DNA of 64,000 nt, from positions 1 through 64,000 of the forward strand of contig JAKBBE010000004.1 in NCBI GenBank assembly GCA_021826035.1, in the 5' to 3' direction. The DNA comes from Pseudomonadota bacterium (GTDB taxonomy: Bacteria; Pseudomonadota; Gammaproteobacteria; Steroidobacterales; Steroidobacteraceae). Positions 1 through 7,442 of this stretch are shown piece after piece. The number at the start of each line of letters is the position of its first letter. Position 1 is the stretch's first letter. The notes below the pieces were generated by a model. The model worked only from the letters and a program-made list of their open reading frames with translations, was not told where the DNA came from and did no database searches. The translations under genes were made by a program, and so were the position numbers.

Positions 1-469
1 TGCGCTCGCTCGCCATCAGCGCCTCGAAGCGCGCAAATGCGGCGTCTTCGGCGGGCTGCACGGACAGCGCCAGCAGGACCACCCACCGCAGCTGCTCGAG
101 CGTCGGTTCGGCCACATCGAGCGCCAGGGTGCGCTCGATGACCAGTTCACGCTGCTCGGGCGTGAGCACCCCGTCGCGATCGAGCCGGGTGAGAAATTCT
201 CGGCAGTCGTCCGAGAGCCGCCCCAGTTCGCCCTCGGCGAAGATCCGAACCGCCCGCCGCGCAGGCGTACACCCGGCCGCGGCTGCGTGCTGCGACCCGG
301 CCGCCAGCACCGAGAGCCATTCCATCGCATCGGCCACTTCCCCGACCGTGAACCCCTTGTGCGCAAGCGCCGAGAGGATCTGCCGGCGCGCCGGAACATC
401 CGCCGGGTCCGCCATCAGGTAATGGTCGTAAACGTAGATCAGAACGTCGAGAACGCAGCCGGTTGTCAT
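1..469 (-). CDS. smg: Smg family protein (DUF494), 3' end cut by window edge
   Basis: Small conserved proteobacterial protein of unknown biochemical role, usually encoded between dprA and topA. Reading from the ATG at 469 there are about 156 open codons running off the left edge, close to the usual full length of about 157, so only the last few residues are missing. The N-terminus MTTGCVLDVLIYVYDHYL matches the family pattern (hydrophobic, aromatic-rich helix), followed by ARRQILSALAHKGFTVGEVADAM and a conserved EWLSVL helix. The gene is read away from a decayed dprA remnant that sits directly upstream on the same strand, which is the ancestral dprA-smg order. Family assignment is from recognised sequence pattern; function is not known. 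Confidence 0.85.
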   Translation of the reverse strand, partial: MTTGCVLDVLIYVYDHYLMADPADVPARRQILSALAHKGFTVGEVADAMEWLSVLAAGSQHAAAAGCTPARRAVRIFAEGELGRLSDDCREFLTRLDRDGVLTPEQRELVIERTLALDVAEPTLEQLRWVVLLALSVQPAEDAAFARFEALMASER

Positions 470-504
470 GGATCAAGCAGTAGTCAGTGCGAATCGATTC
501 GGCC

Positions 505-675
505 ACCACGCGGCCACCGCAGTACGGCGCGAGGCGCCCCTGCCGGGCCGATCGGTGTGCCGCAACAGCCTCGAGCCGGCCGCGAGGGAATCGAAGGTCG
601 CCGGCTCAAAGCCGAGCGCATCTAACAGCATTTCATATTCCTTGTCCAATGCGCGGCGCGCTCTATTTTGCATAA
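505..675 (-). pseudogene. dprA: Relic of dprA: C-terminal winged-helix (DLP) domain, frame-broken
   Basis: No intact gene fits between smg and rlmJ, but the minus strand keeps a recognisable piece of DprA. In one frame (about 660 down to 567) it reads RALDKEYEMLLDALGFEPAT followed by FDSLAAGSRL, the start of the winged-helix domain. In another frame (about 539 down to 510) it reads GRLAPYCGGR, the wing that ends DprA. A frameshift and a few lost residues separate the two. A weak stretch further upstream (AWLHQVARP, about 755-730) may be the end of the Rossmann domain. The rest of dprA, about 300 codons, is absent and the space is taken by rlmJ in the opposite direction. DprA loads RecA on incoming single-stranded DNA in transformation; this copy cannot work. 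Confidence 0.55.
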
Positions 676-822
676 CTCCATGATTCGCATGGATGATTTC
701 GGACTGCGACCGGATTCGGGTGGGCGGTCGCGCCACCTGGTGCAGCCACGCTCGGGCTCCCGGCGCGGTGCCGGGTGGTCCATCCGCACACGCGGCGCGC
801 CGGTTTGCTACTGTGCGCGCGC

Positions 823-1671
823 ATGAAATACCGGCACGCTCACCATGCGGGCAACTTCGCGGACGTGCACAAGCACGTGACGCTCCTGGCGCTGCTCGCG
901 GCTCTCGCGCGCAAAGACAAGGGCTTCCTCTACTTTGAGACCCACGCCGGCCGCGGTGTGTACGACCTCGCCGAATCGGCGAGCGAGGCGGCCGGGGGCA
1001 TCGAGCGGCTGCAGGCCGCGCGGTGCGCCGCGCCGGAGTTGCAGGCCTATCTCGAGCGCGTGGCCGCGCTGCGCCGCACGAGGGGGGCGGCGCGCCTCTA
1101 CCCCGGTTCGCCCTGGCTGGCGGCCACCGCGCTGCGCGCACAGGACCGGGCAGTGTTCGTCGAGCTCCTGCCCGAGGAGGCCCGGGCTCTGCGCCGCGCA
1201 CTCCCCGCAGAGGACGCGGGTGTGTCAGTGCGCATCGAGACGGGCGAGGGCTTCGCACGCTGGCAGGCCGCACTGCCGCCGCCCCAGCGGCGTGCGCTGA
1301 CGCTGATCGATCCGCCCTATGAGGACACGCGCGCGGACTTTGATCGGGTGCGTACCGAGCTCGCTGCGGCACTGCACCGCTTTCCGACCGGTGTCGTCGC
1401 GGTCTGGTATCCAGTGAAGGACGCGCGCGATACGCAGCGCTGGCTCGCTGCGATCGAGCGCGGCGCCGACCGTCCGATGCTGGTGGCCGAGCTGCGGCTG
1501 TTTCCTTGCGATTCACGGGTTGCGCTGAACGGCTCGGGGATGCTGATCGTCAACCCGCCGTATCAACTCGATGTCCGGATGGGCGAGTGGCTCGCCGAGC
1601 TGCACCGGCACCTGCGGGCCGCGGCCCATGCTGCCGGCACGGTGCGCTGGCTGACGCGGCCGGCAGCGTGA
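823..1671 (+). CDS. rlmJ: 23S rRNA (adenine(2030)-N6)-methyltransferase RlmJ
   Basis: Predicted SAM-dependent methyltransferase that modifies A2030 of 23S rRNA (282 aa, family about 280). The start at 823 gives the family N-terminus MKYRHAHHAGNFADVHKH; an in-frame upstream start at 775 would add residues not seen in homologues. The FETHAGRGVYDL segment is the SAM-binding loop region and LIDPPYEDTRADF carries the DPPY motif of N6-adenine methyltransferases. The C-terminus has the usual GSGMLIVNPPYQLD. The gene stands between the dprA relic and aroE, and was probably inserted or rearranged into the old LysM-dprA-smg cluster. Stand-alone, 32 nt before aroE on the same strand. Confidence 0.93.
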   Translation: MKYRHAHHAGNFADVHKHVTLLALLAALARKDKGFLYFETHAGRGVYDLAESASEAAGGIERLQAARCAAPELQAYLERVAALRRTRGAARLYPGSPWLAATALRAQDRAVFVELLPEEARALRRALPAEDAGVSVRIETGEGFARWQAALPPPQRRALTLIDPPYEDTRADFDRVRTELAAALHRFPTGVVAVWYPVKDARDTQRWLAAIERGADRPMLVAELRLFPCDSRVALNGSGMLIVNPPYQLDVRMGEWLAELHRHLRAAAHAAGTVRWLTRPAA

Positions 1672-1703
1672 CAGGGTAGCCGGCGTGGGCGCAGAATCGC
1701 CCC

Positions 1704-2546
1704 ATGGAAGGGAGAGTGGATCAGTACGCCGTGGTGGGTCACCCGGTCGCCCATAGTTTCTCCCCCTTCATTCATTCATTGTTCGCGCGCCAGACCGACC
1801 AGTCACTCAGCTACCGGCTGATGGACGTTCCACCGGAGCGCTTCACCGAGCAGGTGTACGAGTTCTTTGCCAGCGGCGGGCGTGGCCTGAACGTGACGCT
1901 GCCGCACAAGACGCGCGCGCTTGCGCTCACACACGAGCTGACCGAGCGGGCGCGCCTCGCCGGGGCGCTCAATACCTTGGTGTCGCGCCGCGACGGCACG
2001 CTGCTCGGGGACAACACCGACGGGGCCGGTTTGGTGCAGGATCTGACGGTCAACCTGCGCGTACCGATTCGGGGGCGCCGCATTCTGCTGATCGGCGCCG
2101 GCGGGGCGGCGCGTGGTGTGATTGCGCCCCTGCTGGCCCTGGAGCCGCAGCGGATTGTGATCGCCAATCGGACTGCCGAGCGTGCGGCGGCGCTCGCTGC
2201 GGCATTCGGCGCGCTGGGTGCCGTGCAAGGCTACGGTTTCGGCGAGCTGGGAGCGCAGCCCTTCGACGTCATCATCAACGCCACGTCGGCGAGCCTCAGC
2301 GGTGAGTTGCCCGGGGTGCCGGTGGGACTCTTCGGGGCACACACGTTCTGTTACGACATGGCCTATGGTCGAGGCGATACGCCCTTCGTGCGCTGGGCGC
2401 GCGAGTTGGGCTGTCGCGAGGCGGCCCCCGGCTGGGGCATGCTGGTCGAACAGGCAGCCGAATCATTCCGGCTCTGGCGTGGCGTGCGCCCGCTTACCGC
2501 GCCGGTGCTGGCGGCGCTTACCGGGCGCGCGGCCGCCAGCGGGTGA
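1704..2546 (+). CDS. aroE: Shikimate dehydrogenase (NADP+)
   Basis: Reduces 3-dehydroshikimate to shikimate in the aromatic amino acid pathway (280 aa, normal length). N-terminal substrate domain shows HPVAHSFSPFIH and NVTLPHKT with the catalytic lysine (about K69) and the NTDGAG motif with the paired aspartate (about D106). The dinucleotide fold has GAGGAARGV and the NRT motif (IANRTAERA) typical of NADP specificity. The C-terminus GWGMLVEQAAESFRLWRG is characteristic. It is convergent with the LysM gene, the two stops being only 6 nt apart. Confidence 0.95.
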   Translation: MEGRVDQYAVVGHPVAHSFSPFIHSLFARQTDQSLSYRLMDVPPERFTEQVYEFFASGGRGLNVTLPHKTRALALTHELTERARLAGALNTLVSRRDGTLLGDNTDGAGLVQDLTVNLRVPIRGRRILLIGAGGAARGVIAPLLALEPQRIVIANRTAERAAALAAAFGALGAVQGYGFGELGAQPFDVIINATSASLSGELPGVPVGLFGAHTFCYDMAYGRGDTPFVRWARELGCREAAPGWGMLVEQAAESFRLWRGVRPLTAPVLAALTGRAAASG

Positions 2547-2552
2547 ACCCGG

Positions 2553-3800
2553 CTAGGGGTTGTGCACCACGTCGCCGACGGCGATGGTGTTCGATGCGGC
2601 CACCACGAGCGCGAAGGACATCCGCCGGTAAGTCTTGAACACCAGCAGCGTGCCGGCTCGGTAATTCGGCAGCTTGACCCGCGGCGCAAATACGCGTGCG
2701 GAGGAACCCAGGGAGTGGAACAGCCAGTGGAACGCACCGTGCGTATCGTGGACCACCGAGCCGTGGTGATCGACCGCGAGCACGTCCCCGGGCACCAGCC
2801 CGGCGCGGCTGCCCCGATCGAGTGCGACGATGTCGTACTGGCCGGCGAGATCAGCCCCGCCGGTGCCACCGACCACCCAGATGACCTTGCCGTGCACGCG
2901 ACCGGCGGGTGCTTGTGGCTGGATCCGCAGCGGTGCTGAGGTGTCCGAGGCGATGAGGAGGTCGCCTGCGACCGTCTCGCGGGCCGCATCGGCGAGCACC
3001 GCCGTAGCCGGGTTTCCGGAGGCGGTGATCACGGCCGTCGCGGTGTAGGTGCCGAGGTAGCCGTAGACGTGCCCGAAGCCCAAATCACCGGGCTGACGCA
3101 GTTTGTGGCCTACATGAATGATGCTATAGCGGGCGTGCGGATGACGGCCCAGGCGGCTGACGTAGGCGACCGCGCCGTTGCCGGCGATCTGCTGCTGGCC
3201 CCGGAAGGCGATCACGTGCGGGGCGCGCTCGATCTGGCTCGCGCTGAGCACGACCGGTCGGGCGAGGAACGCGGCGATCGCCGAGTATGGGATGGTCGGA
3301 ATGGCCGCCGTGATGGGCTTGCTGTGCAGGTGTGGCCGCAGCTTCACGGTCGGCTCGCCCGCCGCTGTGCCGCGCAACGGGCTGGCGCGCAGCAACCGGA
3401 TGGACGGCTGACCGTTGGCGCCATAGCTCAGCGCCAGCACATCGCCGGGATAGATCAGGTGCGGGTTGTGGATCTGGGGGTTGAGGTACCAGACCTCCGG
3501 CCAATCCCAGGGGTTGCGCAGGAATCGCGAGGCGATGCCCCACAGCGTGTCGCCACGCTTGACCGTATAGGTCATTGGGGCGCTGCGCCGGATGATCGGC
3601 GCCGACGCCGCTGCGGCGGGCGCCGGCGCAGGACGGACAACGGCCGGCGGTGGGGCGCTGGCCGCCGGCGGCGCAGCCGCGGCGGGGCGGCTCGCGCCGT
3701 GTAGGGTCGAGCAGGCCGCCAGGAGGGCCGCAATCCCGCCCGCCAGGAGGGGGCGGGCACCGCGAATCTGTTTCGAGGCCATGGCCGCGTATACTCGCAT
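2553..3800 (-). CDS. LysM-domain peptidoglycan-binding lipoprotein
   Basis: Envelope protein of 415 aa that probably binds peptidoglycan. The ATG at 3800 is preferred because a GGGGAG ribosome-binding site lies 5 nt before it; 3782 and 3914 are alternatives. The N-terminus has a signal peptide ending in a lipobox (ALLAAC), so it is likely a lipoprotein. After an Ala/Pro-rich linker there is one LysM domain (YTVKRGDTLWGIASRF ... NPHLIYPGDVLAL). The long C-terminal region is conserved in this family but unassigned. In many gammaproteobacteria this gene is divergent from def and directly upstream of dprA; here it is divergent from def, but aroE and rlmJ now separate it from the dprA relic. Confidence 0.85.
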   Translation of the reverse strand: MRVYAAMASKQIRGARPLLAGGIAALLAACSTLHGASRPAAAAPPAASAPPPAVVRPAPAPAAAASAPIIRRSAPMTYTVKRGDTLWGIASRFLRNPWDWPEVWYLNPQIHNPHLIYPGDVLALSYGANGQPSIRLLRASPLRGTAAGEPTVKLRPHLHSKPITAAIPTIPYSAIAAFLARPVVLSASQIERAPHVIAFRGQQQIAGNGAVAYVSRLGRHPHARYSIIHVGHKLRQPGDLGFGHVYGYLGTYTATAVITASGNPATAVLADAARETVAGDLLIASDTSAPLRIQPQAPAGRVHGKVIWVVGGTGGADLAGQYDIVALDRGSRAGLVPGDVLAVDHHGSVVHDTHGAFHWLFHSLGSSARVFAPRVKLPNYRAGTLLVFKTYRRMSFALVVAASNTIAVGDVVHNP

Positions 3801-3922
3801 GACGGCTCCCCGTGTACGGCGGTTTAATGTCAAGCTGTGCATCCGGTCACGCTCGCCGCCAGGCTCGCGGGCCGGTCGGAGCCGCTGGAACCACTTCTCC
3901 CATCGCGACTCCAAAATCTCCC

Positions 3923-4459
3923 ATGGCGCTGAAAACGATCCTCGAGTTCCCCGACCCGCGGCTGCGTACGCGAGCCCAGCCGGTCACCCGGTTCGACGCC
4001 GGGCTGCACCGTCTGGTCGATGACCTGTTCGAGACCATGTACGCCGCCCCGGGAATCGGCCTTGCCGCCACGCAGGTCGACGTGCACCAGCGCGTGATTG
4101 TCATCGATGTTTCGGAAGCGCACAACGACCCGCTCGTGCTGATCAACCCCGAGATCGTCACGCGCGAGGGCGAGGCGAGCGGCGAGGAGGGCTGCCTGTC
4201 CGTGCCCGGGATTTTCGATGCGGTCAAGCGCGCGGCGCAAGTGCGGGTGCGAGCCCAGGACCGTACCGGCCAAGTGTTCGAGCGGGACTGCGATGAATTG
4301 CTCGCGGTGTGTATTCAGCACGAAATGGATCACCTCGACGGAAAATTGTTCGTCGACTACCTCTCGAACCTTAAGCGAGAGCGTATCCGCAAGAAGCTCG
4401 AGAAGGAGCGTAAGGTGCGCGCACAGCGGCGCGCCGAGACCGCTCCGCCGACGCTCTGA
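3923..4459 (+). CDS. def: Peptide deformylase
   Basis: Removes the N-formyl group from nascent polypeptides (178 aa). All three family motifs are present: GIGLAATQ (residues 44-51), EEGCLS with metal ligand C91, and HEMDH with ligands H133 and H137 and catalytic E134. The start at 3923 gives [15 protein letters not shown], the usual N-terminus; an in-frame ATG at 3812 would add an unsupported leader. It is the first gene of a long plus-strand operon (def, fmt, rsmB, DUF4390, ntrY, ntrX) and is 12 nt before fmt. Divergent from the LysM gene, so the 122-nt gap should hold both promoters. Confidence 0.96.
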   Translation: MALKTILEFPDPRLRTRAQPVTRFDAGLHRLVDDLFETMYAAPGIGLAATQVDVHQRVIVIDVSEAHNDPLVLINPEIVTREGEASGEEGCLSVPGIFDAVKRAAQVRVRAQDRTGQVFERDCDELLAVCIQHEMDHLDGKLFVDYLSNLKRERIRKKLEKERKVRAQRRAETAPPTL

Positions 4460-4471
4460 CCGGTCGATCCA

Positions 4472-5461
4472 GTGGCCGAGAACACTGTACTGCGCGTGGC
4501 GTTTGCAGGGACGCCTCACTTCGCCGTGCCCGTGCTGGAGGCGCTGAGGCATTCACGGCATCAGCTGGTCGGTGTGCTGACGCAGCCCGACCGGCCCAAG
4601 GGCCGCGGGCGCCAGCTGAGCGCCTCGCCGGTTAAACTCGCCGCCGCCCCGTATGTGCCGGTGAGTCAGCCCGAGGCGCTCAAGCAGCCTTCGGACTGGG
4701 CGGCACTGCTGCAGTGGCGCCCGGACCTGCTGGTGGTGGTCGCCTACGGGCTGATTCTGCCGCAGGCGGTGCTCGATCTGCCGCCGCTGGGGTGCCTTAA
4801 CGTCCACGCCTCGCTGCTGCCCCGCTGGCGGGGGGCGGCGCCGGTCGAGCGAGCGCTGCTGGCCGGGGATACCGAGACGGGTCTGACGGTGATGCGCATG
4901 GAGGCGGGTCTGGATACCGGACCGATCCTGCTGCAGGAGCGTCTGGCCATCCGGCCGCAGGAGACCAGCGCCAGCCTGCTCGAGCGTCTCGCGGAGCGTT
5001 CCGGTCCTCTGCTGCTCGCGGCGGTGCAAGGGTGGGTGGCCGGCACGTTGAGCGCGCGGCCCCAGCCGGCCGAAGGCGTCACATATGCGCGCAAACTGCT
5101 GAAGCAGGAGGCGCAGATCGACTGGCGGTTGAGTGCTGCGCAGATCGAGCGCCAGGTGCGCGCGTTGCGCCCGCGAGCGCTCGCCGAGACGCAGCGCATC
5201 GATCCGAACAACGGCGCAGTGGAGCGCCTGCTGGTGCACGCCGCGCGGCTCGGACCGCCGGTGACGGCACCGGCCGCGCCGGGCACCGTGCTGGAGGTGA
5301 GCGGCCATCCCGAGGACGGTTACCTGCGGGTGCAGTGCGGCGAGGGCACCCTCGAGGTGCTGGTGCTGCAGCGGCCGGGCGGTGCGCCGCAGAAAGCCGG
5401 TGTTTTCGCGCACGGTCCTCGGCGGCTGCAGAGCGGCCAGCGGCTCGGGCCGCCGCAGTGA
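4472..5461 (+). CDS. fmt: Methionyl-tRNA formyltransferase
   Basis: Transfers a formyl group from 10-formyl-THF to Met-tRNAi, the partner step to deformylation by Def. It starts with GTG at 4472 (MAENTVLRVAFAGTPHFA) and is 329 aa, close to the usual 310-320. The catalytic domain shows NVHASLLPRWRGAAPVE (catalytic His and N-H-D set) and METGLDTGP-like MEAGLDTGP. A C-terminal tRNA-binding OB-like domain follows from about residue 210. The stop overlaps the GTG start of rsmB by three bases (GTGA), indicating translational coupling. Confidence 0.95.
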   Translation: MAENTVLRVAFAGTPHFAVPVLEALRHSRHQLVGVLTQPDRPKGRGRQLSASPVKLAAAPYVPVSQPEALKQPSDWAALLQWRPDLLVVVAYGLILPQAVLDLPPLGCLNVHASLLPRWRGAAPVERALLAGDTETGLTVMRMEAGLDTGPILLQERLAIRPQETSASLLERLAERSGPLLLAAVQGWVAGTLSARPQPAEGVTYARKLLKQEAQIDWRLSAAQIERQVRALRPRALAETQRIDPNNGAVERLLVHAARLGPPVTAPAAPGTVLEVSGHPEDGYLRVQCGEGTLEVLVLQRPGGAPQKAGVFAHGPRRLQSGQRLGPPQ

Positions 5462-6795
5462 CGCCGCCGCACTCGACGTCCAGTGTGCTCGCCGAAGCGG
5501 CCCGCGCGGTGGCCGCCGTGCTCGGCGGTCAGTCCGCCGATGTGGCGCTCGCGGCTTACGATGCCAGCCCACGCCGCGCCGCAGTGCGCGCCATCGCCCT
5601 CGGCACGGTGCGCTGGTACTGGCGCCTGAGGCCTGCGCTGGAGAGCCTGCTGAAGCGCCCCGGCGCGCTCGAGCGCGAGGTGCTGGCGCTGCTGCTGTGT
5701 GCGGCGCATCAGATCGAGTACTCACGCAACGCGCCGCAACTGACGGTGAACGGCGCGGTGGATGCGGTCCGGCTGCTGCGCGAGGGCGCCGCCGCCGGCC
5801 TGGTGAACGCCGTGCTGCGTCGGCTGGTGACGGAACGGGAACGCATCTTCACGCGTGTCGATGCGGATCCGGCCCGCCGTAGCGCCCATCCCCGCTGGCT
5901 GTTCGAGGCGCTGCAGGCGGCCTGGCCACAGCAGCTCGCCGCGCTGCTCGAGGCGAACAATGCGCATCCGCCGCTCACCGTGCGGCTCAATCCCCAGCAT
6001 TGCAGCGCGGAGCACTACCTCGAGGTGCTTGCCGCCGCCGGACTCGCGGGCCGGCGGCTTGAAGCCGCCGGTGCGGCGGCTGCGACCGCCGTGCGCATCG
6101 AACCGCCGGTGCCCGTGGCGGAATTGCCGGGGTTTGCCGACGGCTGGGTTTCGGTCCAGGACGCAGCGGCGCAGCTCGCCGCGCCGCTGCTCGCGGCGAC
6201 CCCAGGCATGCGGGTACTGGACGCCTGCGCCGCTCCGGGCAGCAAGACCGCGCACCTGCTGGAGCGCACCGCGCCGCTCGAGGCGACCGCCGTCGACATT
6301 GACCCGGTCCGGCTCGAGCGCATCGCCGAGACGCTCCAGCGGCTGCGCCTGCGGGCGCGGCTGGTCGCCGCCGATGTGCGCGATCCACGCACGTTCTGGG
6401 ACGGGCGGGGCTTTGAGCGCATCCTGGTGGATGCGCCGTGCTCGGGTACCGGGGTGATTCGGCGTCATCCGGATATCAAGCTGTTGCGCCGGTCCGAGGA
6501 CATCGCCGGGTTCGCGGTGACGCAGCTGGAGATTCTCCGGGCGGCCTTCGCCGTGCTCGCCCCGGGCGGGCGGCTGCTGTATTCGACCTGCTCGGTGCTG
6601 CCGGCGGAGAACGAGGCGGTCATGGCACGCCTGCGGGCTGCCGAGCCCTCGGCACAGCGCGTACCACTGCCGCCGGAGGCCTTCCCGGCCGGCGCGGTGG
6701 TGGGGGTCCACGGTGTCCAGTTGCTGTGCGGTGGAGCGGCGGAAACCGACGGCTTCTATTATGCTTGTGTCGAAAAGGCAACGTCGGAAACGTGA
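5458..6795 (+). CDS. rsmB: 16S rRNA (cytosine(967)-C5)-methyltransferase RsmB
   Basis: Methylates C967 of 16S rRNA (445 aa, family about 430). The N-terminal 140 residues form a NusB-like RNA-binding domain; the C-terminal half is the Nop2/Sun methyltransferase. Visible motifs are the SAM loop LDACAAPGSKTAHLLE, VDAPCSGTGVIRRHPD with one catalytic cysteine, and LLYSTCSVLPAENE with the other. The GTG start at 5458 overlaps the fmt stop as GTGA. A longer in-frame ORF begins at 5032 inside fmt but lacks family similarity there. The stop likewise overlaps a GTG that may start the next gene. Confidence 0.94.
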   Translation: MTPPHSTSSVLAEAARAVAAVLGGQSADVALAAYDASPRRAAVRAIALGTVRWYWRLRPALESLLKRPGALEREVLALLLCAAHQIEYSRNAPQLTVNGAVDAVRLLREGAAAGLVNAVLRRLVTERERIFTRVDADPARRSAHPRWLFEALQAAWPQQLAALLEANNAHPPLTVRLNPQHCSAEHYLEVLAAAGLAGRRLEAAGAAAATAVRIEPPVPVAELPGFADGWVSVQDAAAQLAAPLLAATPGMRVLDACAAPGSKTAHLLERTAPLEATAVDIDPVRLERIAETLQRLRLRARLVAADVRDPRTFWDGRGFERILVDAPCSGTGVIRRHPDIKLLRRSEDIAGFAVTQLEILRAAFAVLAPGGRLLYSTCSVLPAENEAVMARLRAAEPSAQRVPLPPEAFPAGAVVGVHGVQLLCGGAAETDGFYYACVEKATSET

Positions 6796-6842
6796 GACGG
6801 CCTGGACACATTGGGGGATTTACGCGTTCGATCGTTGCATCG

Positions 6843-7442
6843 ATGCCACGAGTTGGGCCGCGCCGCTGGCGCCGTCCGGAAGTCGGAGGGTGGACGGCGC
6901 TGGCACTACTGGCGTGGGCGCTGCTGCGCACCGCGGCGTTTGCCAGTGCGCTCGATGGCACGCTCGCGGTGCGTTCGGCCTACGTCAACTTCGACCATGG
7001 CGTCATCGAGCTGAACGCACACGTCACCTATCCGCTGAACCCCACGATCCTCAAGGCGCTGCAGAACGGGGTGACCCTGAGTTTTGACGTGGAAACCCGG
7101 ATCGAGGAGGTGCGGCACTACTGGTTCAACGCCACCGTCATCGACGTGACACTGCGCCGCCAACTCGCCTACCACGTGGTCACCCGCCGCTACGTGGTGC
7201 GCGATGTCCAAAGCGGTGCAGAGCGCAGCTTTGCCTCCGTGAACAAAGCGCTGCACTACATGGAGCAGGTGCATGACTGGCCGGTGCTGGTCGAGTCGCA
7301 GTTGCATGGCGGGCGCTACATCATCAGCGTGCGTGCGGGCGTGCGCCGCGGCACGCTGCCGGCTTCGCTGCGTGCGCTGCTGTTCTGGACGGACGACTGG
7401 CAGCGCGAAAGTTCCTGGTACTCATGGTCCCTGCCGGTGTGA
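6843..7442 (+). CDS. DUF4390 secreted protein upstream of ntrY
   Basis: Protein of about 199 aa with an N-terminal signal peptide or anchor (ALALLAWALLRTAAFASA), then a beta-rich DUF4390 domain (LNAHVTYPLNPTILKALQN, SFDVETRIEEVRHYWF). Function unknown; it is almost always found between rsmB and an NtrY-type kinase, so a role in periplasmic sensing together with NtrY is a reasonable inference. The start is uncertain: ATG at 6843 gives a normal signal peptide, while GTG at 6792 overlaps the rsmB stop as GTGA, the same coupling seen at neighbouring junctions. The 3' end overlaps ntrY. Confidence 0.82.
   Translation: MPRVGPRRWRRPEVGGWTALALLAWALLRTAAFASALDGTLAVRSAYVNFDHGVIELNAHVTYPLNPTILKALQNGVTLSFDVETRIEEVRHYWFNATVIDVTLRRQLAYHVVTRRYVVRDVQSGAERSFASVNKALHYMEQVHDWPVLVESQLHGGRYIISVRAGVRRGTLPASLRALLFWTDDWQRESSWYSWSLPV

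Noticed and set aside
473..1516. 347-codon open frame opposite rlmJ
   Set aside because: It is mostly an Arg/Pro/Ala-rich shadow of rlmJ on the complementary strand; only its last 50 or so codons look like protein, and those belong to the dprA relic.
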